A stretch of 64,000 nt of DNA from Smittia aterrima (lineage: Eukaryota > Arthropoda > Insecta > Diptera > Chironomidae): NCBI GenBank assembly GCA_033063855.1, contig CP093831.1, positions 28,024,001 to 28,088,000 on the forward strand. Reading direction: 5' to 3'. Shown piece by piece: positions 35,461 through 48,657 of the stretch. A program made the position numbers and the translations under genes. Position 1 is the first letter of the stretch. Each line of letters opens with the position of its first letter. The notes under the pieces were generated by a model. It was not told the DNA's origin, did not search any database, and saw nothing but the letters and a program-made list of their open reading frames with translations.

Positions 35461-38400
35461 CTGCAAAGGGAAAATAAAGAATCTCACATGAAATATTTGC
35501 TTCAACAACAAGAGAGAGAGAGATTAATGACGGCAGTGACCAACGGAGCAGTTCGATTGAGACACTGCAATAAGGAAGCAGAGATTGCCATGCAGTTTGC
35601 TTTGATTCTTGAGTCGAGAAATTTCTTTTTTCACTTCTCACTTGCGGAGATAAAGAGAAGAATGTTTAATGGCTAATTAGCTCAGATTAATCGCCGATGG
35701 TTGCGACTTCCAGGCGGTCGGCCACTTCTGGTTCGTAAGAAATATTTTAAAAGCACAAACTGGCATCTCGATGGACTCATTGATCTTGCAACCAAGCGAA
35801 TTCGATGAGAATTTATTTCGCAAGGCTTCAGATAAACTTCCTCAAATCCCTTGGATTAAGGTTTAGTCGGAGAATTCCTTAAAAGTCATCGACGATGACC
35901 CAATGAACGACCAATCATTTAAAAGAGAAATCCCTCGAGAGTTTCCTTTCAGAATTGGAGAAAGATTTCATTTCCTTCCCTCGCTCGACACACGAATCGT
36001 GTCAAAGTCATAAAAAGAAAAACCTTTCACTTGATTTTCCTTTTCACCTTCTCAAGCATTTTCTCTTATCGCCGTTTAATTTAAATTCCATGAATAACAA
36101 TTTTCCAACTGATAAGAAAATCTTTGGTCATCGACAAACCAGAAATCGCTTCCGTTGCGCGATTTACTTTGATTCGGTTCATTAAACGACTCACGACCAT
36201 TGCTGCACAATCCGTTGCGATTATTTATGTTGCTATTGTCTCAGAAGCTGCTGCTGCTGCTGTTACATCAATAAAAACTCTTTCGAATGTATTTGATTGA
36301 ATCGCCGTTTGTTTTACATTCACTCACGCCCACATTTGACTAACACATCAGTTGCAAGCTTTTCTGTAATTTTTCGACAAAGATTTTGTAATTAGAGCTC
36401 GCGATTACTTCTACGAGCGAGAGAACGAGAGAGGTGAGTTAATATTTGATGAAGATACAAAACAACGCTTGAAACCAATTTATAAAATCAACACTCGACG
36501 GCAGAAATGAAAGAAATTTTTGTGTCGAAGCGAAGCTTTTTGTTTCTAGCTCGAGATCTAAGTTTGTGGCTTAAAGCCGATCGACAAATGTAAACAGCGA
36601 ATGCTTTGAGCGCGTAATGTGTTTGCTTGGTTGATGAAACAATTTCTCGGAGAGTTTCTTTGCGGTCTCAGTGGTGCATTGAACACATTCCATTTAGCGC
36701 CTCGTGTAAAACGAAATCAATTGCACAACTTCTGAGGAGAGATCAAACAATGTTTCAAAGAAATGTTTGCTTTAAAGAAAAAATCTCGTGCAAATATCGA
36801 AATTAATTAAACGGTTTTGTTTGTCAAACATTCATTGCGTTTAACAACTTAATTAAAAGTTTATTCAACGCCTCGTGATGTTGATCGATCAAGCTTCTAA
36901 TTATTTCTTAGGCTAATTGGAATCCATTAGTTAACTCTCTCGAGACTCTTTTCCCCGAAAAGCAAATCAAGCAAATCTTCAATCACAACAAATAATAAAA
37001 ACAAAGCAAAGTGAGGTTCATAACGCAAGCTACTTATCATTGTTCTCGACTCGCTTTCTCAAGTCTCATTCTTTTGCATTATGTTTGAGGTCAACATCGG
37101 CAAATGAATGCCTTGAAATCGATTCTCTCTCGCGTCTGAATTCCTCGAATTTCCGAGAACTGCCTCGACGATATATTGAACCTGCAATGTGCATTAATCC
37201 AATTGAATCACAAACACAAACTTCTTAAGCTTCTCTGGTTACTTCAAGCCGCAGATCTGTATTGCTTTGCTGCTGCTGCTGCCGATGCTCAATAAAAAGG
37301 AATTTTCTTCTCTGATTTTGTATTTGTTCGCTCGCCTCTTACGAAAGAGTTTGATAAGTTCCCAATAAGACATTTAACCATAACTAAATAAGCCAACAGA
37401 AACCATAAATTATGCTCTGCGACTGCTTCTTTCGAGCCTTCTCCTTCCTTCTCCTTCTTCGCTCTCTACCGTCTTCTCGAATGCGTGCAATTTGAATAAA
37501 AAGTCTTTTTATCAGAACAATGCCATCAGAAGAATATTTTCCTCGTCGCGAAGAGAAAAAGAGAGGACGAGGAGCTGCACCGATTTCAGTCTTGAAAGGA
37601 GAAAAATTCTTGTCGTCGATATTTAAAAACAAATAAAAGAACTCATGCATCACGTTTTATTCTTGGAATTCATCGACATCATCCAATGCGATTGTTTAAA
37701 TCGCGGATATTCTTTGCTAATTAATTTCATATGCTCATGTAAATTTCGAAAAGTTAAGTTTTGTTTATTGAAAGTCTCTTCATGTGAGTTTGAAAAAACT
37801 TTTCTTCCAACAACTGACAAGCAAAAATATTTTCTGTCAACGAGATGAATAACTTGTTGATCATTCTCAGGGAAAAGTAAATTTTCCGCGAGATATTTGC
37901 AATGGAAAATTTTCAAATGTGAAAGTTGTCAAAGAGTCAAAAGATCAACGAAGCAGAATGATTAACTTGACGAACGTTAAACAGCTTTTGACAGCTTAAC
38001 ATTGAAGTTGTTATTTGATATTTTTGCTTCTTCGAAACTGCAAATGATGAGAAGCGAAGCGAGAGTCGTGGAGGTCGTTAACAGGTTTCACAAGAAGATC
38101 GCGGGTGCACTTTAACAGTTTCGCTATTTCCATTTGATTTATGACGATCAGAGCTTCTCTTGTGAGACTGGAGATTATCATCGACGAGGCCTCAATAATC
38201 GATATCCTCAATCAGACTCAAAGTTAATCGGTCACTGCATGGAATTAATCATAACTCAACCGTTGACTTGTCGCTGAATCAACATGGATAAGTCATTAGC
38301 ACATGGCATTCTTTAATCTCATACGCTCATCACTTCAAATGCTTCAATCACTGTCAAGTCGTTGACGGGCTTAATGGACATGCGGAGAGTCAAGTAACGA

Positions 38401-41400
38401 TCGGGCGAGGTCTTCAACTCGAAAGGTTTGTAATAAAATAATCTCCGCGAATGATGAATTGAATGAAAGACAAAGCAAATAAGAGAAGACAAAGCCTAAA
38501 GTGTGAGCCATCAAATCGAATTCAATTCATCAAAATCATCATCGACAAAATACATTTGTGTGATCGAGAACAATGCGAGAACTTCAAGTGTCATATCAAT
38601 TCATCAAAAGTCTTATCGCATCAATGAAAGTAACGCGCATTAATCTTTCTCGATTCGTGAAACCAGAAATCGTCACTTTACGTTTGAAATATGGAAAATA
38701 TTTTCTCGTTTGAGTGATTCATGTCGTTGAGAGATATTTCTGGCATGAAAGAAATATCTTGTGACCCAACAGGTGAAGGACCAACATCACTTTAATTGGA
38801 AAGAGCGAAAAACGTTTGAATCGATTTGTCAAGTTCGACGCGGATCGCTCACTCTCAATCGCGTTTGCGGTCTCATTATGTCAATGCAATTGCGCTGCAT
38901 TATTGATGTAATTAAGTGCGCGTTTGCACAAAATTTATGGCTTTCGGGACACATTTTCAAATTGGAAAATTCAACTCGCCGATGCTTTAATGCATCAGAG
39001 AATATTAAAAATGTGCAGCAAGAGCTCACGACAACTTGTGAGTTGAATATTTTCATCATAATTCTCACTCACTCTGACATCAAAATAGTTTTAAAAATAA
39101 TCAACGTCGTCCCAGAAATGATTCGCGAATTTAAAGAGAAAACTAACAAACACGTGAAGTTTATTAAAGAAATTCCATTAATCAAACTCCCACGCATTTA
39201 GTGTCGAGAAGAGTCAACGAAGATGATGCTCGTTGATCACAATACGCGGCGAAAATGAAATTATCACGCTCGCGCTGAATTCCACAGACAACTGCAGCTT
39301 CTTCGAGAATAAGTGACGAGCAGCTGCTGACAGGTGTGCAACTTTAATTGAACAACATCTCTTCAAGTTAGCTTGTCACTAATTCACAGGCGATTTCGTT
39401 ATTTTTATTGCCGTTTGATGTCGTCGTTAGAAACTTGTAAAAATAATTAATTCTTTGAGACTTTGCGTGACTTATGAGTCACTGAAGCTGAGTAAAGACT
39501 TTCAGATCTCGTCACGATTGACCGAGTTGAGTTGATTGATTAAAACGTTAAGTGTACTCGTCTCTGAATCGATAATGAGCAGTTCACTCGATGCTGTTAA
39601 TGTTATGCATGAAAATTCCTTCAATTTTATTTATGCAAATCGTCACTTGACATCGGCGCTCTCTGTGATTGAGAAAGCAAAGCAAATCCTGAATCAATCC
39701 TCAACAAATTTCTCGTCCAAACTCTCGACTCATTAATATGCAAATCAATTGAAATCGTCAGTGACTTGCTCGTGAAATGAAAGACTTTGCTACGAGGGAC
39801 TTTCAATCGAATCCTAAAAATCAAATGCATTTGAATTTCTTTAATTTCCAAAACGATCCAAACACGATCGAAATAAATAATTTGCTTTTAAATTTCTCGA
39901 TCGATAAGATTCCGCCATAAATTTCAAGACGTTTGCCATTCATCAACGATATTTATGGACTTTTGCTGCTTGCCGGGTTGATTGCCGACTTTCAAGCGAA
40001 TATGATTAACATTTTGGCAATTGGAAACGCATAAATTTTATTTCGGAACTTCCAATGCAAAAGATGCAAAAGATCCATCGCTCGCTCATTTCTAAACGAG
40101 TTTCTCGTTCGTTGTTTGTTGTTCTTCCCGCGAGTAAAGCTCTCGTTCGTTCGTTGTTCGTTAGAAGCTTTGTCTCGGCGATTGAAATCCAAAATTCCAC
40201 CACAAAATCTGTCTCAGATTGCACACGTGAAGCTCTTCATTGATACGAGCTAATTGATTTTCCTTGTTCGTTTCATTCTTTTAACTGATTTTCTTCGAGT
40301 TCTCTCTGTTCGCTCTTCTTCTTTAAACTTGCACGGCCCTCGAATGTTTTCCTTTAAAATGTCGTCACATGTAATTAGATTTACAAGAATCTCCGCTAAT
40401 AATTCTCAAGATTTCTCGTTCGATTAATTCTTGAAAGTGCAGAAAACAATTTTGCCGTCAATGTCAGGAAAAGTTTTCGCAATTTGATATTTCAGTTCAA
40501 GGGACGAAAGTGTGTGCACGGCTTGACGATCCATCACGCAATTTCCAGACAAAAACTGTCAATCAATCAATCCCGCCCGTCATTCAAGCGACAGAAAGCG
40601 ATAAAGGGACGAGGAGAGCTCAAAATAAACAGCCGAGGCGAGGGAGTTCTCTCCTTCCCACAATCGCCACCTTTCCTCATCGTCATCGTCTCTCTCCGTT
40701 TGTTCTAGTTGACTCGATAAATCTACTTATTTTCAATACTCTTCAAAGTCACATCCAATCTTGTGTCGAGAGCGGCAAAAAAAATCTTTTCAACGTTTTA
40801 TTTTAAAACTAATTAATTTCCATTTCATCTTTCTCTGTCCCGCGCTTCACTCGATTCTTCTCTTGTTTCAAGCGATTCTTTCCGTGGAGTTTGTCTGATT
40901 GAAAGTTAGGAAAGGGAAAGAGCTTCTGCTGCCTCGGATGAGGAAGTTTCTCGTCTTCACTCATTGAGTTTAATCAGATTGACATGACATTGTCAAATTC
41001 ATGTACACATCAGAATCGATTGGGCTGGGGCTGTGGGGTTGGTTTGGTTGGAGATGGCGAAGAACAGCATCAGAGAGACTTTTATATAAATTTGATCAAT
41101 TATAAATTGAGAGACAAAAACATTTTCCGAACTTTGCTCACGTCGAGCTCTCGAAGTTGACAGATCTCCGGACAGTTCAGATCGGGAATTGTTGGGGAGG
41201 TTGGTGCGAGGATGAACATGAGCGAGTGAGTGAGTGAATGGATGAAATTTAATTATGTCTTGTCTGAGCATAGACGAGAGGGACGCAAGACAGACAAAGT
41301 CCATCATAAGATTTTATCTGAATCGGATTTTTGTTTTCTTGACAGAACAGAGAAGAGAAGTGTCTCGCTCGAGAGTGTGAGTTGGTGGTGGGCTCAGTGC

Positions 41401-43235
41401 AGAAGAAAATGTCATTCAGTCTCACTATTCCATTCCAATTGAATGTGACATGAAAGGAGAAAACTTTTCTCTCTACGAAGGATGACGAAGACGAGATTTG
41501 TCTAATATCGAACGTTTCTCTCTCTTCGAGCTTCGAGGTCGGAGTAGAAATGTCGGTTGATATTGATTTTGCATTTTCTTTTGTTTCAAGCGCGGCCAAT
41601 GCATTTCAACTCTCACGGAACAGGAAGATCCAATGTCGATGATAATACTTCATCGTCGATTTTTGGTTTGTCCGCCGGCTTATCGCTCAGTCATTTCAAT
41701 AATTAATACTCGACTTCACATGTCGATGAATGCACCGGAGCTTTGCCCACAACAGCATTGCAGGTTTTTTTTCTTCTCTCCAGGAAAAAGATTTTTTTAA
41801 CATTCGAAAGTGTCAAACTAATTTATGTTTCAACATGAGTGTCGACCATGATTCATGTAATTTCATGATCTGTGGCAATTCATCGATCGCTCAACTCAAA
41901 TAATTAGCAAAACTATTTCGAGCTCATTCGTTTTAGTCACGAACGTTCTTCCCCTAAACTTAAACTTTTGAATTCTAAATAGAACTCAAAACATTTTTCT
42001 TTGAAAAACTTTCTTCAGGTGAAAATTCTTTCAAATGAAAATTTTATCAACGAGGCAAATACTTTTTGTTTACGAGTTCATGTGACTTAGTCGTCGTCGT
42101 AGGGAAAGTTACAAAGAGAGAAATAATTGTGAAGCGTTCTAACTTCAAACCGAGACATGCACCACATTCTATTGTCAAACAGAGAACTCCGAACAGACTT
42201 GAGGGGAATTACAATCCTTTTGCTTGTGCTGATGGACATGGAAAAACAAAGGATGATTGCCTCGGGGCGTTTGTCGTCCGAAATGGCTCTGAAACAATCT
42301 TGACAGTCTTTCTGTGCTAATAAAAATGACAAACGAAATTTCTTTCAAAAACATTTCTCTTTCTACAAAACTACTCGGCGACGGATTTTATTTCCGAAAA
42401 AGAAGAAACGTGAACGGAAGCCTCAAAGGAATTGAAAAGCTGCTCAACTTTGACGAGTGCCCGGGAAATTTCCTTGAAGGCTTCGCTCTGTCCAACAATT
42501 AAAATTACTCGAGTCTGATTATTCTTTGCACATTTCTCATGAACTCTCGAGCTCTCAAAGTTTTGCTCTCGTTGTGAAAGTTTCCGAAGAAGAAAACAGC
42601 TCACACATGTCATGAAGAATTTCTTTTCTTCCGTTGCATTCTCGGGAATGACTCGTTCGCCTTCATTTTTCACACTCGATGCTCTGTCATTGCCGAATGA
42701 AACATTTCATATTATAAGATTGATCTACAGCGAGTGTGACATTTGAGATACTGAAGAAGCTGTTTGATTTCGATTTCACAGCAGAGACGACGCGTAATGA
42801 GGTCGCAATCAGTCATGTCGAGTCGATGTGGTCAGCGCTCGATTCCATTCACTCATGACGAGTTTTAATCAACGTCAGTTGCTCTGACATTCTGTCCAAG
42901 CAAGAGAAACAAACTTTTCTTTGTTTCGAAGAATTTTCCTTGTTCGAGAGAAGAAAGTTCTCGTCTCGAGACTCGGAGTCGGAACTTTAGGATATTGATG
43001 CATCGCCACAGAGACGCAAAGGAGGAAAACAAACCAAACATTGCTTAGATGGTCATTTATCAGTCAAATCTGGTTGCACTCGAGAGAAATTTGCAATGAG
43101 TTTCCATTCGAGAAAAATTGATAATTTATTAGTTTTCTTGAGAGACAAACTTTGATTGAAAATTGGAAATGAAAGAAAAGAAAGAACTGCTCTCGATGTT
43201 GGGCCCGAAATTAATTAATTAGAACTTGAACTCAC
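35461..43235 (-). other. Intron of about 7.8 kb between two phase-matched minus-strand exons
   Basis: Bounded by donor GTGAGTTC (43235 downward) and acceptor CCCTTTGCAG at 35461. No supported gene lies inside. Contains CTG microsatellites at 36247-36262 and 37269-37282 and scattered CATAAA words. It is over 100 times longer than the IR introns in the same window. Confidence 0.7.
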
Positions 43236-43337
43236 CATTCTCTTCTGCATTGTTTATCCAACGATACGAGGGTCTCGGTTGCTGTTTCGATCGCATGATT
43301 TCAGTGTTTTCTGACTTGTGATTTGGCTGTCGTCTAT
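43236..43337 (-). CDS. Internal coding exon of the same minus-strand gene
   Basis: A 102-nt exon. On the minus strand the acceptor is GCTTCTCTACCTTTCAG (AG at 43338-43339) and the donor is ATG/GTGAGTTC. Of the three frames only one is open, and it starts with two bases completing an upstream codon and ends with one base. That base plus the first two of the exon at 35460 make GAC, so the splice is in frame. The peptide runs RRQPNHKSENTEIMRSKQ, then QPRPSYRWINNAEEN. It is basic and hydrophilic, with no recognised domain. The 5' exons lie at higher coordinates, within or beyond the window. Confidence 0.8.
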
Positions 43338-46300
43338 CTGAAAGGTAGAGAAGCGAACGAGACAATTAAATTATTGTTTTAATCGTCATTGGAAATATTA
43401 AAGTTTGAAGCTCAGGCCTGTCAGTCGAACAAACAATCAAAAACTTCTTCCGAAAGAAACGAAATCAATTGATCTTGCATGCATTTGGATCGTTAACCGA
43501 TTTTACTTTGTGTTTGAGGTGAAGTCGAAGAAATATTTTCCAGAAGCAACGTCGAAAGAAAACGGATTTTCGCAATGTCGAGTGGAATGAGGGACGACGA
43601 CGACGAAGAGAAAGAGAACGAGAAGTGTGAGAGTTGTCTGGGAGGAAAATTTATTTGAGCGCGACCTTTCCGTGAATGCATTTCAACTTTGTTTAGATAT
43701 TTCCAATCGATAATGAGTTGATTCCAAACACTAAACGTGTCAACGCTCAATGAATGATTAGAATCATAAATCAATCTCGAATTAGATCAAGCGATGACAG
43801 CCAACAATTATCGCTTCGTTTCGACGTGTTCGAGCAACTTCCGAAAGGCCGAAAATTTTCGTGTATCGCAATCGATTAAGAGTAAAATGTGTTGAGTGCG
43901 AGACAAATCTTCGTTCTTCTGTAATTAAAACTGACGTTCGCCTGACGCTCGATGTCTCTCTCTTTTCCACTGTGAAAACATTATTGATTGTTAGTCTGGT
44001 TGACGAGAATTGATTTGAAGTTCGCCCGATCCATCAGTCAACATCATTCACTGTACAACTTTATCATACGCTTCCATTAAAATGCGCATCTTATTAAACG
44101 TCCAAAGCAATCACTCATAATTCGTTTGAGTGACACATGACAAGAGCACACAGCAGAAACCTGACCGTTTCTATTATTATGTGTCGTCGTCATCGTCTTT
44201 TATATTTACTCAAGCTTTCGAAACCCTTCGGGAGAATAAATCGCTCGAAGGAGCCACAGAAATCGCTGCACAATCCAATCATGTGTGTGTGTGAGTGTGT
44301 TTGTGTTTTGATTGAACTTTCGCAAAAGATAAACTGATCCGGGGGAGCAGAGAACTTTTAGACAACTCATCAGAAGCTTCGGCTTTGAGATTGTCTTTGA
44401 TGTGCAAAGAGAAGAGAAAATTTTATGAAAGTTCCTTTGCATCAAAGGATTTGCAAAATTGTTTCCAAAAGACCAAAAGTCGCAAATGATTCCAACGAGT
44501 CTGGCCAAGAAGTCGAGTTTTCTGCTGAAGAGCAAATGAGAGTTTAATGTGCTCGAGACGATGTCCGAGAAATGAATGATGAAGACAACTCGGTTGACAA
44601 AATTTATTTCCTTGCATTTCATTCTCAATATTGCAAAACATTCTCAATTCTCTTTTTCAATCTCATTTGAGTTTGATTTTCCCCCACTTCACCTCTCTTA
44701 GCGCAGCCAAACAATTTCGTCCTGAGTTTCATGCTCGAAAGAGATTTTGTAAGAGAAGCTGAGTTATTTGGTTTACTTGATCCCTTGGCGCTTTAAAGCA
44801 TCTGAAGTTTGCAATTACATCAAGAAAAACAAAATATTTTAAATCTCGATCAACATTGAGTTTAAGTTGATCAAAGGAAATGTTTCAGAATCTGAAGCCT
44901 CGATTCGAAACAAGTAGCGGCATCTGTTGAGGCGAAACCTGTTTTCAGTTTTTATTATTAAGAAGTTCATCAACTTCGTGTTGTCTTGGGACAAACAAAA
45001 GCTTTGGAATGTTTAACAGATTTGTCTTCAATTTTTCATTTGACTCCAGATGAAGACGTCAACTTGTAAGAGATGATCAAGAGAACAGTTCTTAGACAAA
45101 GATCAAGATAAAATTACTTCACGTCCCGAGCCGCCATAAAAAGTTAATAAAACTTTGTGTGGATCATTCAACACAAAAGTATTCGCGTCAATGAGCGAAA
45201 AGACATCAATCTGAATTAAACGCGGCCAGCTCCGAAAAATTATTTAAAATGACATAAAAACATTTTCGTTCGCTTCTACGGATGAAGATTGAATGATTTA
45301 GAGTTGTCAGAGGCGAGTGAAGACTCTAAAAATATTCTTCGTGACGTTATTCCTCAGTTTCTCCGCTTTAATGGGTGTTGATGACCAATTTATGATGTTT
45401 TATTGCGCTCAGCTTTAAGTGCTCATAAATTAATGATAAAACATTCCTCTCGATACACTTTTCGCAGACTTCGATAAATCAAGTCAAAGAGTGAATAACA
45501 AACGTCGAAAGTCGAATGAACAGCTGAGAAGAATTTGTTTGAGAAACCATTCAAGTTTGTCTTTCAATATTTTTCTATGTTGTAATGACTGAGAAGTTTG
45601 CGATCCCGGGAGCTCAGCGGGGAGTACTCGAAATGTTTTATTGCCAACTGCGAAAGTTTATTACAAGAGTTTCGTGCAATATTTTCACAATTATTTGCAT
45701 TTACAATCAATCACCGTCTTCTCCTTTTGATCGTTTCGCTCGCGGTGGAGAAAATCATGCAATCCACGAGTTGAGCTACAAGTGAAATCGTTTTTGAACT
45801 AAACGAATATTTTTCAGCTTCCAGATAATTTATTGGTCAAGTCTTCACAGCTCTGCCATCTTTTTCTGATCAGATCCCTTCTCACTCGCTCTCGTACAGC
45901 AATTGCCGGCAATCAATCCTTGTCAGTTCGCTTTTGACAGAAAATATGTTTTGTTCATTGTATTTTGTAGTGGCGAAGATGACGAAGAAGACGAAGAATA
46001 ATTTATGAAGAAGCAAGAGAAACGTAAGAGGTAAGTCTGATTGGTCGACTGTTATTAAAAACCAATCACCCAATCAGATCAGAATAATTATTGAGACGAC
46101 GAAGAAGCAAAGCTCGGCGAGAGAGAGAAGAAACCTCAATTTATCATGAGACGCGTCTTGACATTTTCGAGACGAAGAATATTTCTCAAGAACTCGACAA
46201 AGTCTTCGTGTTTCAATCCGTTCCGATTAATTAATTCAATGCATCAGCCATCTTCATGCCTTCTACTCGAATCTTTCATTTACACGTTCGCGGACGAAAT

Positions 46301-47337
46301 GCCAGAAGAAGCAACAACCGAGAGAAAAATGTTCCGATCGATATTGCATTAATTGCATTTGCGTTGTTCTTATTTTTCTCCATTTTATTAATTTGATAAA
46401 AATCTCCTTCTCTCAACTCTTCAATGCTCGGGACGCTTGCATGCGAAGTGAGTTTGTTCTCGTCTGCCTTGTCCACCATGTAAATTATTATTTTAACAGC
46501 AACGGCCAGAGCAGTGCAAACGAAAACGCGAATTGTGCAGTCAATCGCTTCGTGTTTATCTTCAACCGGAGCATTTCGAGATCGAAAACGCTGTCGTGAA
46601 GTTGCATCGAACAGAGGATGAGATTGTTTAGGTGGACACGGCCAGTGTTGCAGAAAAACTGAAGAAGTTGACATGTGAAGGGCGAGAGAGTAAGAAATTT
46701 CTTATTTATTCTCCACTTTCATGTAAATTGTTGTTCTCCAACTTCTTTGACATTCCTTAAGACGAAATTTATTTGATTCCTTCAACTCGAGACAGCTGCC
46801 AACGGTTTGAGCTCAACCAGTTTTCAGTAATTTGCGCGCATATTCCTTTCTATGGAAAGACGATGAAATAGTCACCAAACTAATTAGCGAATTAGCATTT
46901 AAATCGATGACAATGATGACGGCTTCGGTTTCAAATTAATCATTTTTCTTCTTTTGATATTTGACGACGATTTTCTGAAAATGTAGATTTCTAATTTAAA
47001 TGAATTTGCAAATTTAGTCAAAACTTGAAAGCTTGATGGCTGATAATTTGACAAGACTCAAGTTCGAATAAATTGGATCTCTCGGACAGACAACTCACCG
47101 TCGGCTTTTAAAAAAATCTTTAAATATCCGCGAATATTTAAATTTATTTTCCCAACTTTACAATTCATTGGATTTTTTAAGTAGGCGAGTCGAGACAACA
47201 TTAAGTTTTAATCAGAAACCTCATTCCATTAATTTCGACACATAAGGCTTTTGAAAAACCGCAATCGTCCCAACTCTTGTGATCACTTTCTTCAATTATC
47301 CTCGAAATTATGATTTCGATGAACAAAAAAATATTTT

Positions 47338-47400
47338 TTGTAAAATAATATATAATATAATATATATAATATTTATAAAAATAATTTTTATAATAAAACT
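47338..47400. repeat. AT-rich TATA/ATAATA simple repeat
   Basis: Almost pure A/T with TATAATATAATATATATAAT; similar in texture to 48623-48657 and to the left part of the Helitron-like element near 60.12 kb. Confidence 0.7.
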
Positions 47401-48622
47401 AAAATATTTTTAATTAATTAAACTTTTCACTAAACTTCTCACTTTCACTAAACTAAACAAAAACAAAAATATTTCTGACGTCATTTTAGTTTTCTTGCTT
47501 CTCACACTTTGAACCGTGCTAAGCTGATCATCAAAGAAATCAAAGCGAAGCATTCAACGCTTGATAATCGGTGTTTAAATATCTTTGATAGATGAGTCTT
47601 TTTTTATTAATTGCGACACACGCGGTCGTACGAAGTCTCTTTCGCGAAACAACAGAAAACACTGACTAACTCTGAATAGCGTTGAATGCTCTCGTCGCGT
47701 TCGTTAAATGTTACACGGAAAAATGTTTACACGCTACTTTGGAAACAGCAACACAAGCATGAGAGCAACAATCAAGTGAACATTCGTGTTGCGACGACGA
47801 TTTCTTTGTGTGTAGATCAATTTTATAGATTTTCACATAAAAATGTTTTTGTTAAACATTTTCAGAAGCAAAATAATTGAATTGCTATTCAATTTACTCT
47901 CACACTCGCCGGCGAGTCAAGAGTTAACTTTCGAGAGTCGGAGAATCAATAAAAGAATCTTAAAAGTTCGAAAGTCAAAGCTTTCGCGCATCAAAAGTTC
48001 ATTGCTGTCGACCTTAGTCTGTTGAACATCAAGAAAAACATTTTCCGAGCAGGAAAAAAAATTGATGACTTGATGAGAAATCAAGAAACGCAAACTCGAA
48101 TAAGCCATCAAAGGTGGAGCTACGAAAAAATAATAAAAACATCAAGAAAGGTTTCGAGTTCGATGTAATATCATCAGAAAAGTTCTGACAAATGATTTAT
48201 GGGAATCGCTATGGCGTCGCAGAAATATTTTCCATCATGTTTAATTTGAAAGGGGTCATTCAAACTCTGCTGTTTGCTTTCGGCTTCACCCTCTTCTCTA
48301 ACATTTCGCCCTTATTATTTGCCATTTCAATGGAACAGCTCTCACCAACATCATCAAAGAGCTGACAGAAAAATATTGAAAGAAGAAATATTTTTTGTTT
48401 CCAAAAGATTAATAAATGTAATTAATCGATGTCAACGAATTACTTGCTCAATGAATCTCCACATCGATTTTTCTTTTGAGTTGTGGGAAATAATTTGGCT
48501 CAAGTAAATTAATCATCAATCGGATTATTGATTCGTGGCAAAGTTACTTTTAGAGACATAGACAAAGTTGTCTTGAAGGTTTCTCTTGGAAAACGAGTTG
48601 AGACGAAGCAGAAGAAATTATT

Positions 48623-48657
48623 ATATTATATATTATATTTTATATATAATATATTAT
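48623..48657. repeat. AT-rich ATTATA simple repeat, partly palindromic
   Basis: ATTATATTATATATTATATT followed by its approximate complement; low complexity only. Confidence 0.7.

Noticed and set aside
38761..39201. 146-codon plus-strand open frame
   Set aside because: Starts at GTG, with no upstream context, splice sites or domain.
41249..41599. 116-codon minus-strand frame beginning with a plausible peptide
   Set aside because: The apparent start is TTG with an in-frame stop a few codons upstream and no acceptor between; probably chance.
46276..46674. 132-codon minus-strand open frame with a protein-like beginning
   Set aside because: There is a CTTCAG acceptor-like site but no usable donor, the later half looks random, and nothing links it to the phase-matched exons. 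Kept only as a possibility for transcript checking.
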